Assembly: GCA_030267965.1 (NCBI GenBank)
Contig: BRYA01000040.1
Location: forward strand, 57,098-121,097
DNA: 64,000 nt
Reading direction: 5' to 3'
Origin: Triparma columacea
Taxonomy: Eukaryota; Sar; Bolidophyceae; Parmales; Triparmaceae
Below the pieces are notes generated by a model. The model worked only from the letters and a program-made list of their open reading frames with translations. It made no database searches and had not been told where the DNA came from. Shown here piece by piece: positions 30,129-41,622 of the stretch. How positions within the stretch are numbered: position 1 is the first letter of the stretch; each line of letters begins with the position of its first letter. The translations under genes and the position numbers were made by a program.

Positions 30129-33100
30129 ATGAGCGAATCATTCTTGCGAGCACTAGGTGAAACTTCGATGGAGGACACCAACGTTGAGGGTCATAACTGT
30201 TCCTGTGTCATGGCGGACCATCAAGCGGGTAACAACCATGATGACCATCATGCTGAATTGGTTATGTTATTTCCCTTCGTTGTGTTGACTGTCGGGGCGG
30301 CCAGCGAGATGATGGTGCACGAAACTTCGATCCCTTATACAACATTCCTTCTCTTGATCGGGGCTGCAATTGGTTATTTGATGAGGGTGAGTATGTTTTG
30401 TTCCTGTGAGGCGATTCGACGGTAGTGAGTGTCGAAGGGCCCTATTTCTAGAAGGGAGCGATTAATTGTGCCCCCAGAATTGCCGATCCTAAGTAAAACC
30501 ATTGTCCTCCCCCCGCCCCCCTCACCCTCTTCTCACTCTATCCAACGCATGCAACCCAACCCAACCCAACCCAACCCAACCCAACTCAACCAACGCAGAA
30601 CGAATGGCTCGGTCCGCTAGGCCACTCGGGAGAGGCGATGGCAGATATAGACGCCCACCTGCTTCTGTACCTCTTCCTCCCGCCCCTCATCTACGAGTCT
30701 GCTTACAATGTCAACGAAACTCACTTCCATAAGATTGCTATGGCCGCCGTGAACTACGCGGTTATCGGTCTGCTGATCGCGACGGTGGTCACGGGGGGAG
30801 TAATTTCCTTGCTTTATCCAGAGTGGGAGTGGTTCCAGGTTGGTCTCCTCGGCGCGTTGCTCTCCGCCACTGACCCTGTTGCTGTCGTTGCACTTCTGAA
30901 GCAGGTTGGTACAGGCTCTCTACTGGACACTCTCATCGAGGCCGAATCACTTCTCAACGATGGGACCGCAATGGTCGTGTTCACTGTGCTTTTCGAGGCC
31001 GTGAAGTTGAACAAGATGGAGACGGGGGTTGGTGCAATCTTTCTGAAATTCATTCAGATGGCAATCGGCGGTCCTATATTCGGCATTTTCATGGGTTACG
31101 TCTGTTCGACTTGGATTGGCAAGTTCTTTAATGTGGCAGAGGTGGAAGTTTCCATTACCCTCTGTGCCGCTTACCTAACATTTTTCATCGGGGAGTACTT
31201 TTTAGGCCTTTCCGGCGTCCTTGCCGTCGTCGCGTGTGGCATATACATGGGGAATCGGGGAGACACGCAGGTTTCCCCCGAGGTTGAAGATTTCTTGAAG
31301 GAGTTCTGGGAACTTCTGGGTTACATCGCTAACACGTGCATCTTCACCCTCACTGGTGTCATTATAGCTTACAATAGGATGTGGTCTTCGATCGAATTCA
31401 TCGACTACCTGTACGCCGCCATAATTTACTTCACGATAATGTTGGCGAGATTTCTCATTTTCTCATCAATTAATTTCTTCCTAGCCATCGCGGGGCTCTA
31501 CGTGCCGCTGAAGGAGGAGACTTACATATGCTGCTGGGGAGCTCTGAGGGGAGCCGTAGGGCTCGCGTTGGGGCTTTTAGTTTGGGACAACAAGGAGGCG
31601 AACGATGGGGATATAGACGATATATTTGCCGACAAAGTATTATTTCATGCAGCGATGATTGTTATCGCGACGCTGACGATAAACGCAACTACAGTTGCTG
31701 TACTTTTGAGATATCTCGGGCTTGACAAGGTGGACGACTTGAAGGACAAGTTGTTCAGAGTGTCAATGGACGAAATTGCTACGGCGGGTATGAGGGAGGT
31801 GAGTGTGAAAATCGAAGCTGGGAGCGAATCCTCCCTGCTTTGCATCATGTTGCTCACCTCCTGCCCCTCAAATTATTTCCGCGACTTACGTTGCTCGTCG
31901 TAGGTTGAGAGCTTGAAGATGGACGAGCTCATCAGTTGCGCCTCCTGGCCCGACGTAAGAAAGCATGGGGACTTGAAATCCAAGCCGAAGCGGACGAAGG
32001 GCTCGGTTTTGTCGTCCGACGACATTGCGAGAGTGGCAAGGAAATCGAAGCTCGGAATTGCCGATGACGACGCGGCAAACGAGCGTTCTCTACGCAAGCA
32101 CTTGACCGAGGTCAGGGAGATGAGGGAAAGTAGGAGAAGGTGCCTGGCGGCAGTCAAGGCGAGCTACAGGAACCAATTCAGGCAAGGACTGCTCTCCCGC
32201 CAGGCTCTGCACTTTTTGGAGAACCTGACCGAGAAGATGATAGACAATGACTGCCAGATGAACGAGTGGGAAAGTATAGCTGAGCAACACCTCTTTTCGA
32301 GGGTCAAGCGAAGAAGTACAAAGTGTTTGCGGATAGTCTTCAAGAGGTGGGACTTTGAGCTTTTGCAGTTTGGCTATGATGTGGTCTGCGGCTTCTACCA
32401 TGCGAGGCACGAGGCATTGCATTCCATTGAGGTGATCTTGGGGGCCGACAGTGCGGCCTTTCACCACTTGCGCTCCATAATCAGCGACGACCAGGAAATT
32501 GCCAAGAGGACGATTCTTGAGGTCCAGCGTTACCTCCCCGAGATCGCTGCCAACATTGCTACACTAAGGGCAGCACGGTCGATGCTCAACGTACAGAGGT
32601 TCACAGCGTCGCAGCTATACGAGGAAGGCTTCTTGGACAAGTTGGAGCACACCAGAATTCTCCACATGATAGAACAAAAAATGCACCACATCCAAGTCAA
32701 CCCTCCGGAGATCGACATGCCTAGCAAGCACGACTTGATCAAGGAAATTTCCTGGCTGAGCGGCGCACCGCAGGACATGGTCAAGGAAATCAGCGACCTT
32801 GCAGTTGAGCACATGGTTGACGAGGGAGAAATGATAATTAAGCAGGGAGAAATGAGCAATAACATGTTTCTAATTGCGAGAGGGACGTGCACTGTGGTTG
32901 ACGAGAACAATGGTGGCGAAATGGAAGTGTTGAGCGAGATCGGGGTCGGGTCATTGATTGGGGACATCAGCTGGCTCAACAACCAGCCGAGGAGTGCCAC
33001 CGTGATGGCCGCAAGCAGGGGCCTGGTGTATTCCTTGAACGGGAAGGAAATGAAGAGCATCCTGAACAGGGAGACATTAATGTACAGTACCAACCACTCG

Positions 33101-34225
33101 GAAAGACGATCACTCGGAAAGACGTTCAGGATATCGTTACGGTCGGGTCGCGATTTGGAGAAGGAAAGTGGCTCCGTTTTTGACAAGCAAAAAAATGACC
33201 TCGCCGAAAAGAGAAACAAGGCCAAGAAAATAAAGGCCAAGAAAATTAACTCCACTATTAAGAAGAAGTTGTGGCAGAGCGCCGGGTTGAAGCTATCAGA
33301 GAACTTGCTGAGGTACGAGGAACCCTACAACACCTGGGAAAAGCCTGAGCTAAGGAGATGGCTCATGCAGTGGATTCTATTTATCCCCGACGAAACATCC
33401 TCGAGAGCAGAAATCGTCAGGCCGTGCATCTTGGTGGACGGAAAAGTGCAGCTACCCTGGCAGGAGACGTGCGGGGAGGAGTACGAGAGCCCTAAGTACT
33501 TAAAGCCTGGCGACGGCCAGCCCATGAAGTTGTTGTTGTTGAAGGGTGCGAAAATCTTCTGCCCTCCTGGAGCGATAAAGAAATCGCAGGCAACAGAGAA
33601 AATGGAAAGACGCACATCGATCGATGGGGCCCTCTTCCAGAAGGCGGGATGGAAGTTAATCAAGCAAAAGATGGTAGACGAGAAGAAAGGAGGTTGGGGA
33701 AAACTCGCAATCGATCTCAAAGGTGCTGTGGCGAAAGAGAAGGAGGCCAAAGACGCGGCAAAGGCTAAGGTCATTACGTTGGAGAAGAGAGGCAACTCAA
33801 ACTACCTTAGCGAAGGCTTTCATCAACGCATAGCAGGGGATAACAACCACCCTCAATCACCGACGACCTCCCAAACTCCGACCAAGTTCAAGAAGGAAAA
33901 GACTTTCAAGAGTGCCGCCATCAACCCAATAGCTGGCGGTAGCAGCGGCAATGCATTGATTCCGTTGGAATCTGAAGACGGAGCCGAAGCCATGCGCCCC
34001 CCTTCTGCAAGTCTCACGCCAAAGAGCAAACTCGAACAGCCAGACTTGCACAGGCCAGGCAGGAGGATCATGAAGGAGCTCAGCTTCAAGCAAAAAGTAA
34101 GCGCGGACGGATCATCTCTCGACTCGCTCGTGACCTCCGACAATGTGAAAAGTAAGGTGGGCGCATTAACAAAAGCAGTTATGGCATTCAAGGTACCCGG
34201 GACAGTACCAGAAGGGAGCGAATAA
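30129..34225 (+). CDS. Na+/H+ antiporter, SOS1/NHE type with cyclic-nucleotide-binding domain
   Basis: Exons 30129-30386, 30599-31798 and 31904-34225 give 1,259 residues. Residues ~35-480 are a CPA1 exchanger with about 12 helices. The ion-binding region reads LLSATDPVAVVALL and IEAESLLNDGTAMVVF, where the ND motif is the transport core. Another family motif is CCWGALRGAVGLALGL. A long cytosolic tail follows, with a cyclic-nucleotide-binding domain near residues 780-875 (EGEMIIKQGEMSNNMFLI, then GSLIGDISWLNNQPRSATV). This layout is shared by plant SOS1/NHX7 and by sperm-type SLC9C exchangers. There is no voltage-sensor-like segment between, so SOS1-like is preferred. The tail end is basic and Ser-rich. 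Intron 1 contains an (ACCCA)n tract. Confidence 0.93.
30549..30591 (+). repeat. (CAACC)n microsatellite in intron 1 of the antiporter gene
   Basis: About seven pentamers form the pyrimidine/A-rich tract just before the acceptor CCAACGCAG. It may serve as the polypyrimidine tract for that splice site. Confidence 0.8.
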
Positions 34226-34295
34226 TAGAAATATCCATAATCAAACATACTTCTTTCTTTTAACTCACGATCACCCTAGCCGGAACACGAGACTC

Positions 34296-34907
34296 CTAAT
34301 CCTGCCTGCCCTTCAACTCTCTGCTGGTCACCCCCTCCTTGGTGATGATGTGGACGACGCCTCCCCAGCCGCTCAGCGCGTCACGGTCAACACTGGCCAG
34401 CAAGGCCTGGGCGAGGGTCTCAAATAGGTCATCAGGCTCCAAATCGGGCTTGTACAAAGTCTCACACATTCCATAGAGGTTTCCTGTGCATGTACCGCTG
34501 ACCACAAAATCGTCAGTATAAACAGGGGCCCCGATCAAGTCCATGGCGGACAAGAACGGCTTCCCATCGTCATCGAGGCCAGCAACCACAGGCTCGGCAA
34601 AGTAAGGTCCGAAGCGCTTCTCGTAAAGGATGGAGGAAAGCATAGCCGAAAACACCTTGGGCTTCATCTCCCTCTCCTCCTTCAACTCATAAAGATTCTT
34701 CCTAAACGTTAGCAGCTGGTCTAGCGTCTGCACGTCGGACGCGAGACCCGCGAGGCCGACGAACAGCTTGTCTCCCATCTTGAACACCTTCTTAAAATCA
34801 CATGCCACAGTCTGGGCCTGTACACCAAGACGGGTATCTGCGGCAATACCGACGCAATTCTTACCGGCCATCGCAATTATGGCCGCACCATTGTACTCAA
34901 GGATCGA
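34296..34907 (-). CDS. PSMB3: 20S proteasome subunit beta-3
   Basis: The main exon encodes 203 residues beginning [17 protein letters not shown]. Eukaryotic beta-3 subunits begin M-S-I-x-x-YNG, so only the initiator Met is missing. It must come from an upstream exon, and the exon starts after an acceptor CTCGCGCAG. A candidate is ATG at 35253-35251 followed directly by GT (intron 35250-34908, 343 nt). An internal ATG at 34871 would lose the conserved N-terminus. Conserved parts include [36 protein letters not shown] and [18 protein letters not shown]. Beta-3 is a non-catalytic ring subunit without the N-terminal Thr. Confidence 0.93.
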   Translation of the reverse strand, partial: SILEYNGAAIIAMAGKNCVGIAADTRLGVQAQTVACDFKKVFKMGDKLFVGLAGLASDVQTLDQLLTFRKNLYELKEEREMKPKVFSAMLSSILYEKRFGPYFAEPVVAGLDDDGKPFLSAMDLIGAPVYTDDFVVSGTCTGNLYGMCETLYKPDLEPDDLFETLAQALLASVDRDALSGWGGVVHIITKEGVTSRELKGRQD

Positions 34908-35253
34908 CTGCGCGAGGGGGAGAGGACGGATAAGTTAGAAGCAAAGTGTGTAAGAGATCGGAGGCGAGGAGGGAGAAAGAGGAAACAAGTTTTCAAAGAC
35001 TCAACAACATGAGGGGGGGGTCTAACGAAGATCAAGCCACAATATGACAAATTTATCGACGACCAACCAAAAGAAGCCCTGCTTATTGTCGCACTGTCTC
35101 AGTCATTGTCTTCCCATTTCGATTTTCGGAGGGGTAGGGAGAATTCAGGATTTTGGAATTCATGGCGGATATAGCGGTGATAACTACCGAAATTCGCTAC
35201 TCGGAGCTCCTTAACAATTCGTTCATCGACAAGGAGTGTTCATAGCGCACCAT

Positions 35254-35302
35254 ATTAAGTTTCTAAAAGAGAAGAGGCAAAATATATTATATATTTGCAA
35301 AT
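35254..35302. promoter_or_regulatory. 49-bp divergent region (PSMB3 / SAP protein)
   Basis: It holds an AT-rich TATATTATATATTT stretch just before the + strand ATG. Spacing assumes that the PSMB3 start exon is the ATG at 35253. If that start lies elsewhere the shared region is longer. Confidence 0.35.
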
Positions 35303-38300
35303 ATGAGTTTTCTCATCACTAGTGCCTGCTCGACCCAGCAGCTGGTTAGCGCTGGGAGGGCCGCATCTACTTTTGTTGAGAACTCTGTCGCTCCTTTCAA
35401 TTTTTCCCCTCTTTTTGCTGTTCTTTTGGGCAGCGTGGAGGCAGGGGACGTTGTCAATGTGATGAATGCCATGGCCATCGCCACCCAGTCTCCCCCCCAC
35501 GCCGGGGTTGACATCAGGCAGCTCTTCTCTGATGGAGAGTCTCTCGACGAGTACGTCCTGACCGAGTGCAAGACAACCGGAGCCGAGGTGCTCGGTGGTG
35601 GAGTGGGGATTGCTTGCTCCTTGATCGGATACTCATACGTCAAGGGCCTCGGAGAGTTTAAGGCGTTCGTTGCGGGGAAGGGCGAGGGCAGAGATGTGGC
35701 AGCGCGGCTGAAGAAGAGGGCTCAGACCGTGAGGTGCCTGAAGGCTTGTGGGGGCTCTGATGCCGATGACGAGGCTGACGACTGTTTCAGGAATCTAATG
35801 TGGTGCGCGGCCGTTATTGATCACCTGGTTCCGTGCTATAGCGAGAAGCGTCTGGCTATTAGGAGCCTAGCCCTTACTTGCGACGCTCGCTCTACCCCAA
35901 TGCTAAAAATGTGCATGGGGTCAGAATTCGACGTCAAAGTTTTGACCGCCTTGGACCTTGCGCACATGCCCACCTCCTTCTCAGACACGAGGGAGCAGAA
36001 CCACCTTGGGATTTACCCAAACGCCCTTCCTGCCCACATCGCTTTTGAGAGGAAATCTGCCATGTTCGCCGTAATTTACTCAGCCATCGGGAGGTGAGAA
36101 TGGACAAAAGCGAAGCATAGCCTTCATCGACACATATATTCAACTTCCATTCAACTCATTGTGCTCCTCTTCCGCTCTTCACCCTTCGCTCCCTTGATCT
36201 TGATCCTCACTCAATTCTAATTCACCAACGCTACCCAATCCGCGTTCGCTTCTCCCTTCGTAGCTTCGTTAACAGCGGGATAACCAACGATTCTTTGGAC
36301 GCCCAGCGTGCGATAAAGGAAATTGCTTCATTTGTTGGAGAGGCGTTGACCGCCACGGCTGTGGTCGTGGACGCCGCGGTTGCCTCTTTCTTCATCGACC
36401 ACCTCCTGCAGCACCCCGAGAAAGCCCCAGACTATTCCGTCGAGGCCATCACTTCTCTCCTCCTTCGACCCAAGGTCCTCGGCACGATTCGAAGGGGCAG
36501 CAGGATGAACAAGACCGAGGTTGTGGTCGAGATCGCCGATCTTTTGAACGACTTGGAACAGCATGAGTCCTCCCTCGTCCTACTCAGGAGCCATGGGGGG
36601 ATCGCCCACGACGACAGGAGCAGCACAGTGGAGCTAGAGACCCTCCTTGGGTGCGAACAGTGGGACGCCGCCATGGGCTTAGTGAGAAAGGCGCCAAAGA
36701 GCCTTGAGCTGTTCCAAACGTTGATCGATTGGCTCGTTTCAAGCGGGAAGCTCAAGGAAGCACTCAGGCTACCCCTCAACGGGGATGAGAAGGAGGTCAT
36801 GCTCGGTCACCTTGACAGGGTGATTTCGACCTTCGATTCTAACGGTACCGAGATGTCCATGGGCCAGGAGACCAAAAGCGACGCGATTCTATGCTGGAAT
36901 TTGCTGCGGGGCGACCCCCACGTTGTGGCGGAACAGTTCAGGGAGAGCAACGTCACCCTGAGCTCCACGGGCACGGGTCTCCTTAACATGCTTCCTCCCG
37001 CAGTATCTGGAAGCACCCTAATCGAGAACGGCACCGGCTTCTCTTCCAACTACCTCGAGAGATTTTCGGCCCTCACTGAGGGCGCGAGGAACAGGAAGAG
37101 GAGGAGGAGCACCGAAGAAGCGCTGGAGGAGTTGGAGGAGGAGTACGGAGAGGAGTTGGAGGAGGAGTTGGAGGAGGAGTATGGAGAGGAGTTGGAGGAG
37201 GAGTACGGGGAGGAGTTGGAGGAGGCAGACGACGGCGATGATGATGATGATGACGATGAGGAGGAGGATGAGGAAGATATGAGGGGGGAAGAGGAAGGCG
37301 ACGATCTCCCTGCTATCGCTATTATGATGGACGCCGACCTTCCAACCTCCCTCGATACTGGAGAGGAGGAGGACAGCGAAGAAAATGAAGATGCTATGGA
37401 CATTGACGAGGAAAACGACGAGGGGGCAGATTTGCCTGCAATTGTAATGCTGGATGGGGCGCTTGATGTGGAGGATGAAGGTGATGAAGACGAGGACGAA
37501 GTGGTTGAGGGGGTGGAAGAGAGGGAATCGGAAGCAGATGAAGCAGTAGACGAGGAAGAAGAACGCGATGATCCTATGGAGGAGGAAGAAGAGGAGGAAG
37601 GGAAGGAGGGGGAAGATGAGGAGGAAGACCAGGAAGGGGAGAATGAAAGCGAAAAGCCCGTACCAGAAGGTGGAACGCTCGAGGCATTCTCCTCACCAGT
37701 CCGAGACACAAGGTCTAAGTCGACACAAGATGTCATGGAGGCGAGAGATGCCAACGAGACGGAGGCAGAGGGGGCGGACCAGTTTATTGATGGTGGCGAC
37801 GACGTAGACGAGGAAGAGCCCGAGGAGACCGAGAATGCTGATATTGCCGAAGGTGCTGAGGATGCTGAGGATGCTGAAGATGCCGAGGATGCTGAAGATG
37901 CTGATGATGCTGAAGATGCTGATGATGCTGAGGAGCCCAAGGTGGCCGAGAAGGTCGAGGAAGAGACCAAAGACATGGATGAGTCGGAAGAGATGGGTGT
38001 CGTTGATGGGGGAGAATCCTCACCTGAAAAGAGTATCCTTGAAACTGTGCCTTCTCGCCCTAGAACTACGAGATCTCGCTCAACTTTGGCAATTAACCAA
38101 GAACGTTCAGCCCAAGAAGAAATCGAGGACGATGACGACGGTGGCGACGGTGAAGATGGTGACGATGGTGACGATGGCGACAATGACAAAGACGACGAGG
38201 AGGCGGAGGAAAGCCAGGAGCAGCTAGTCGAGGAAGGAGACAAATTTGAAGATGCCCCAGAAAAGAGCATCCTTGAAACCTCTTCTTCTCCCGTCAAGGT

Positions 38301-39756
38301 TACGCGATCTGACTCTACTTTTGCAGTGAACCAAGAACGAGACATAATCGCCGCCGCCGACGACGATGACGGCTATAATGACGACGATGGTGACGAGAAA
38401 GATGCTTACGCGGGCTTCTTCGGGGCCAAACGCACAACTGCTCTCGACAACAGCGATGACGATACGATACGATACGATACGACAATACAATACGATGATG
38501 ACGACATCGAGAGTTCGGAGGAATCCCCTAATTCTGCAACGCCCTTAAACCATTCAGCCACCTCAGTTTCAAGGTCTGTAAGCAAACCTTTGAAAAGTGG
38601 GAAATCGCCAGTTGCTACCACTGGGTCTCTAGGAGAATTAGCATCTCCGCCACCCTCGCATATCTCCCTGGGGTACTTTACCAAAAAGGAAATTGGGGCA
38701 ATGAAAATGAAAGATCTTAAGGCCGAGCTCGAGAAGAGGAACATTAAGCATACGGGGTTGAAAAAGGATCTTGTCTCGAGGCTGACCAGGGTGGCTTTGG
38801 AGCGAGAAAATAGACCCGGAAGCGTTGCGACGAAGGGCGGTCCCACACCGAAGACCCCCGAACCAAGGAAGGTCGGGAGGGAGAGGGCGATGCGGGCATC
38901 AAGGGCTGCAACGCCGTCGACCACAACCAAGAGAGGTGAGAAAGGAGAGAATAGGGTTGGTGGACGGCATTATTCAAGCATGATCACCTTGCATTATTCT
39001 CACTCAATTGTGTTCGCTACTCTCGACGCCGCTTCGAAAAATACCAAAGGTTCCACGAATACCACGTCGGCCTTCACCCCCCCTCCCCCCGCCCCCTCCC
39101 CTGGCCCTTCTATATCTTCAACCTATACAAATATGAAGGTCAAGGAACTCAAGGCCGAGCTTAAGAAGAGGGGGCTTGATACTACGGGTTTGAAGGCAGC
39201 ACTGATTCGGAGGTTGAGCAATTATTCTGTTTTGGGAGGAAGTGGTGAGGGCGACGACAAGGTCCAGGACGAGGAAGAGGACGACTTATACGGGGGGAAC
39301 GGAGAGGTCGCGGACGAGTTCGCCGCTTTCGACAGTTTTGACACCCCCGGGAAGGAAAAGAGCAAACCCAAGATCAAGAAGACCAAGGCGAAAACTCCCG
39401 CTAGGAAGAAGCGTAAGGTGGAGGAGAAGGTGGAGGCGCTCCTTGAGGAAGAGGAGGGAAATGAAAAAGATACTTCTTTGGCGCGGGCGAGACCTTCTAG
39501 GGCAGCTAGTAAGGGTGGCAAGACGGATGCTAAGGAGACCAGGGAGACCAAGACGAAGGCGAAGGCGAATGCCAAAAAGCCGAAGCCAAAGAAGAAGAAT
39601 GTTCCGACGAAGAAAACTCCCACCATGACGAAATCTCCAACGACGACGAAAGCGCCGAAGAAGACGACTGGAGCGGGCAAGAAATCGAGCAAGAAAAGCG
39701 AGCCTATGGAACCCACACCAGCTCCAACAAGGAGAAGCTCGAGGAGGAGAACCTAG
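35303..39756 (+). CDS. Large acidic nuclear protein with two SAP domains and a Lys-rich tail
   Basis: Exons 35303-36093 and 36264-39756 join in phase to 1,427 residues. The N-terminal ~520 residues are helical (for example FQTLIDWLVSSGKLKEALRLP). This might resemble the ELYS nucleoporin helical domain, but that is weak. A bipartite basic stretch (RNRKRRRS) is followed by ~430 very acidic residues with repeats (EELEEEYGEELEE, DAEDAEDA). Three copies of a short motif (SPEKSILET and relatives, then TRSRSTLAINQE) are interspersed. Two SAP domains follow: MKDLKAELEKRNIKHTGLKK and VKELKAELKKRGLDTTGLK. The end is Lys/Pro/Thr-rich and histone-H1-like. A likely 114-nt in-frame intron (38936-39049) separates the SAP domains. 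DNA/chromatin binding in the nucleus is inferred. Confidence 0.75.
37120..37235 (+). repeat. Degenerate GAG-rich repeats encoding EELEEEYG
   Basis: Units of about 15-24 bp built on GAGGAGTTGGAGGAG encode alternating ELEEE and EYGEE. They extend the acidic domain of the SAP protein. Confidence 0.8.
37850..37935 (+). repeat. 9-bp repeats encoding (DAE/DAD)n
   Basis: About nine GATGCTGAA-type units encode an acidic DAE tract in the SAP protein. A separate (GATAC)n tract is at 38,461-38,480. Confidence 0.8.
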
Positions 39757-39956
39757 TGGAATTAAAGGAAGTACAATCGTTAAAATCTTCTAGAAAATCT
39801 AGATAATTCTTTTAGTGTTGACTGTTGCTTTGTTGCTTTGTTGCTTGGCCTGTTGCCGTGGGGTTGCGAAAACGTACCTCACGATGCCAACCTCCTCCCC
39901 CCCCCCACCCCCTTTCCCTTATCAATCCCCTCGATCATCAATGTGAGGGGTTAACT

Positions 39957-41030
39957 TTACGATATCTCAGTATTGTATCCATATCCGTTAAATTTGGCCT
40001 GCTGCTCGGGCGTGAAGGATATTTTCTTCTCATCCTCCATTCCTCCGAACATCTCCTCGGCGTCGTTAGATCCGGTGTCGCAGTTCGCGACGTTTATATC
40101 GGGGAGGAAGGGAGCCTTCATGGTCTGGTTCTTGACCGCTTCGAAGTCAAACCCTTTGAAAAAGTCGTGACCCCGGAGGTCTGCTGAGCCATTCGCTGCC
40201 CCAAGCCGGCCCTCTGTCTTCAAATGTATGAGCGAGCTCACGAAATCTTTCGCGGGATCTGTGAGTTTGCTGCTCTCGAGCTCTTTAAGCTTAAGCTCAC
40301 TAATGAGGTCGTCGTCGATCCCTGCCCTGCACTTGGCCAGCTTCTTGGCATCATAAGGTCTGAGGCCAAGGAGGAACTCGTGGGTGCAAACGCCAACGCT
40401 GAACCACTCGCTGGGCTTACCATGGTTGCACCCTGCCATGATGATCTCGGGGGCCATGTAACCCATGGTGCCGCTGCGGGCCTTGCAATCCTCGATGTTG
40501 TCCTGCTTCATCGAGATGCCGAAGTCAGTGAGCTTGAGGTACCCGTTGGTGACGATGAGCATATTCTCGGGTTTGATATCTCGGTGCAGCACTTGGCATT
40601 GGTGGCAGTAGTCAAGGGCGTCGAGGAGCTGCGCGAGGTAGAATTTAGAACGGTCTTCGTCAAAGCACTTTAGCTTCGTCGTGGCGTTCTTTAGCTTGCT
40701 CTGCTTCAGAGCGTAACGGAGATCGCCACCAAAGGCAATGTCTAAAACGATGTAAACAGCATCGTCGGAGAGGAAGCCATACTGACAGCAGCAGATATTC
40801 TTGTGAATGAGATCCCTCACAGAGTTAAGCTCCGTGAAAACAGAGTCTACTCCAGTCTTGGATTTGAGAATGAAGTCCTTCTCGAGCTTCTTAATAGCGT
40901 ACCACTGATCCTTGTCGTTGAGTTTGCCCTTGTCAGACTTTTTCCTGCACGCATAGACCTTTCCAAAGCCTCCTTGACCGATGATTCGTTCTAGCTCAAA
41001 GTGTGTAATGTCAATGGCATCCGGGTTCAT
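39957..41030 (-). CDS. Protein kinase, AGC-like, STK32/YANK-like
   Basis: Single exon, 357 residues from the ATG at 41030. All catalytic motifs are present: glycine loop GQGGFGKVYA, VAIK Lys in WYAIKKLEKDF, HRDIKPENML, DFG in KLTDFGIS and the APE motif in GTMGYMAPE. VLDIAFGGDLRYALK resembles the GGDLRY region of STK32/YANK kinases. The C-terminal tail includes FKGFDFEAVKNQTMKAPFLPD, which looks like the AGC C-tail linker with its PFxP motif. The family is poorly characterised. The upstream sequence (CCCGCAG just before the ATG) suggests a 5'UTR intron. General AGC/PKA-like kinase is certain; the YANK subfamily is likely only. Confidence 0.88.
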   Translation of the reverse strand: MNPDAIDITHFELERIIGQGGFGKVYACRKKSDKGKLNDKDQWYAIKKLEKDFILKSKTGVDSVFTELNSVRDLIHKNICCCQYGFLSDDAVYIVLDIAFGGDLRYALKQSKLKNATTKLKCFDEDRSKFYLAQLLDALDYCHQCQVLHRDIKPENMLIVTNGYLKLTDFGISMKQDNIEDCKARSGTMGYMAPEIIMAGCNHGKPSEWFSVGVCTHEFLLGLRPYDAKKLAKCRAGIDDDLISELKLKELESSKLTDPAKDFVSSLIHLKTEGRLGAANGSADLRGHDFFKGFDFEAVKNQTMKAPFLPDINVANCDTGSNDAEEMFGGMEDEKKISFTPEQQAKFNGYGYNTEIS

Positions 41031-41622
41031 TTTAGTGGCTGCGGGAGGGGCAGAGATAAAAATGACCGAAGACGGGGGGGGGGGGGGGAAGGGGGGTTGA
41101 GGGGTAAATGAATGATGATTTGTTGATGAAAGGAGCACAACTTCTTCTTAGTCAACCCCAACCGAAGGCATCATATCTTAGCCAGGGGGGCACGGGGGAG
41201 GGCCGGTGATGGGCGAAGGTCGCGGAAGGGACCAAATGAGAACAACTCACGGGAAGCCGAGCACTTACCTCCACCACCCATATTGGTTTTTCCAAATAAT
41301 TGCACAGGTTTTTCGTGGTAACTCTCTCTCCTATGGGCTTTTACTAATGTTCAAAAAGCTTCGGGCAGTTTTTGATGCGGTACACCACTGATAAAGGATC
41401 TCTCGGGGGCGCTTAAAGATATTTCGCTAATAAAAAGCCACGTCCAAGGACCTTCTAGTGGAAACCGATTTGAGCTGGCTAGAGTTGAGACCGGACAGCG
41501 CTGAAAGTGAGAGAGCCTTCTGGAAAAAATGAAAAATGGTTGATTTTGTTTTTTAGTGACAATTATTCAGAGGGGGGGGCACAAACGATTCCGATTCTCC
41601 TCGAATTTGATATGATCGTTGC
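41031..41622. other. Intergenic region upstream of the kinase
   Basis: It contains a 13-nt G run near 41,077 and otherwise unremarkable sequence. It separates two same-strand genes and presumably holds the kinase promoter and 5'UTR intron. I see no RNA gene. Confidence 0.5.

Noticed and set aside
37050..38345. Long Ser-rich open frame on the minus strand
   Set aside because: It is the antisense of the GAG/GAT-rich acidic coding region; serine runs are simply the reverse complement of Glu/Asp codons.
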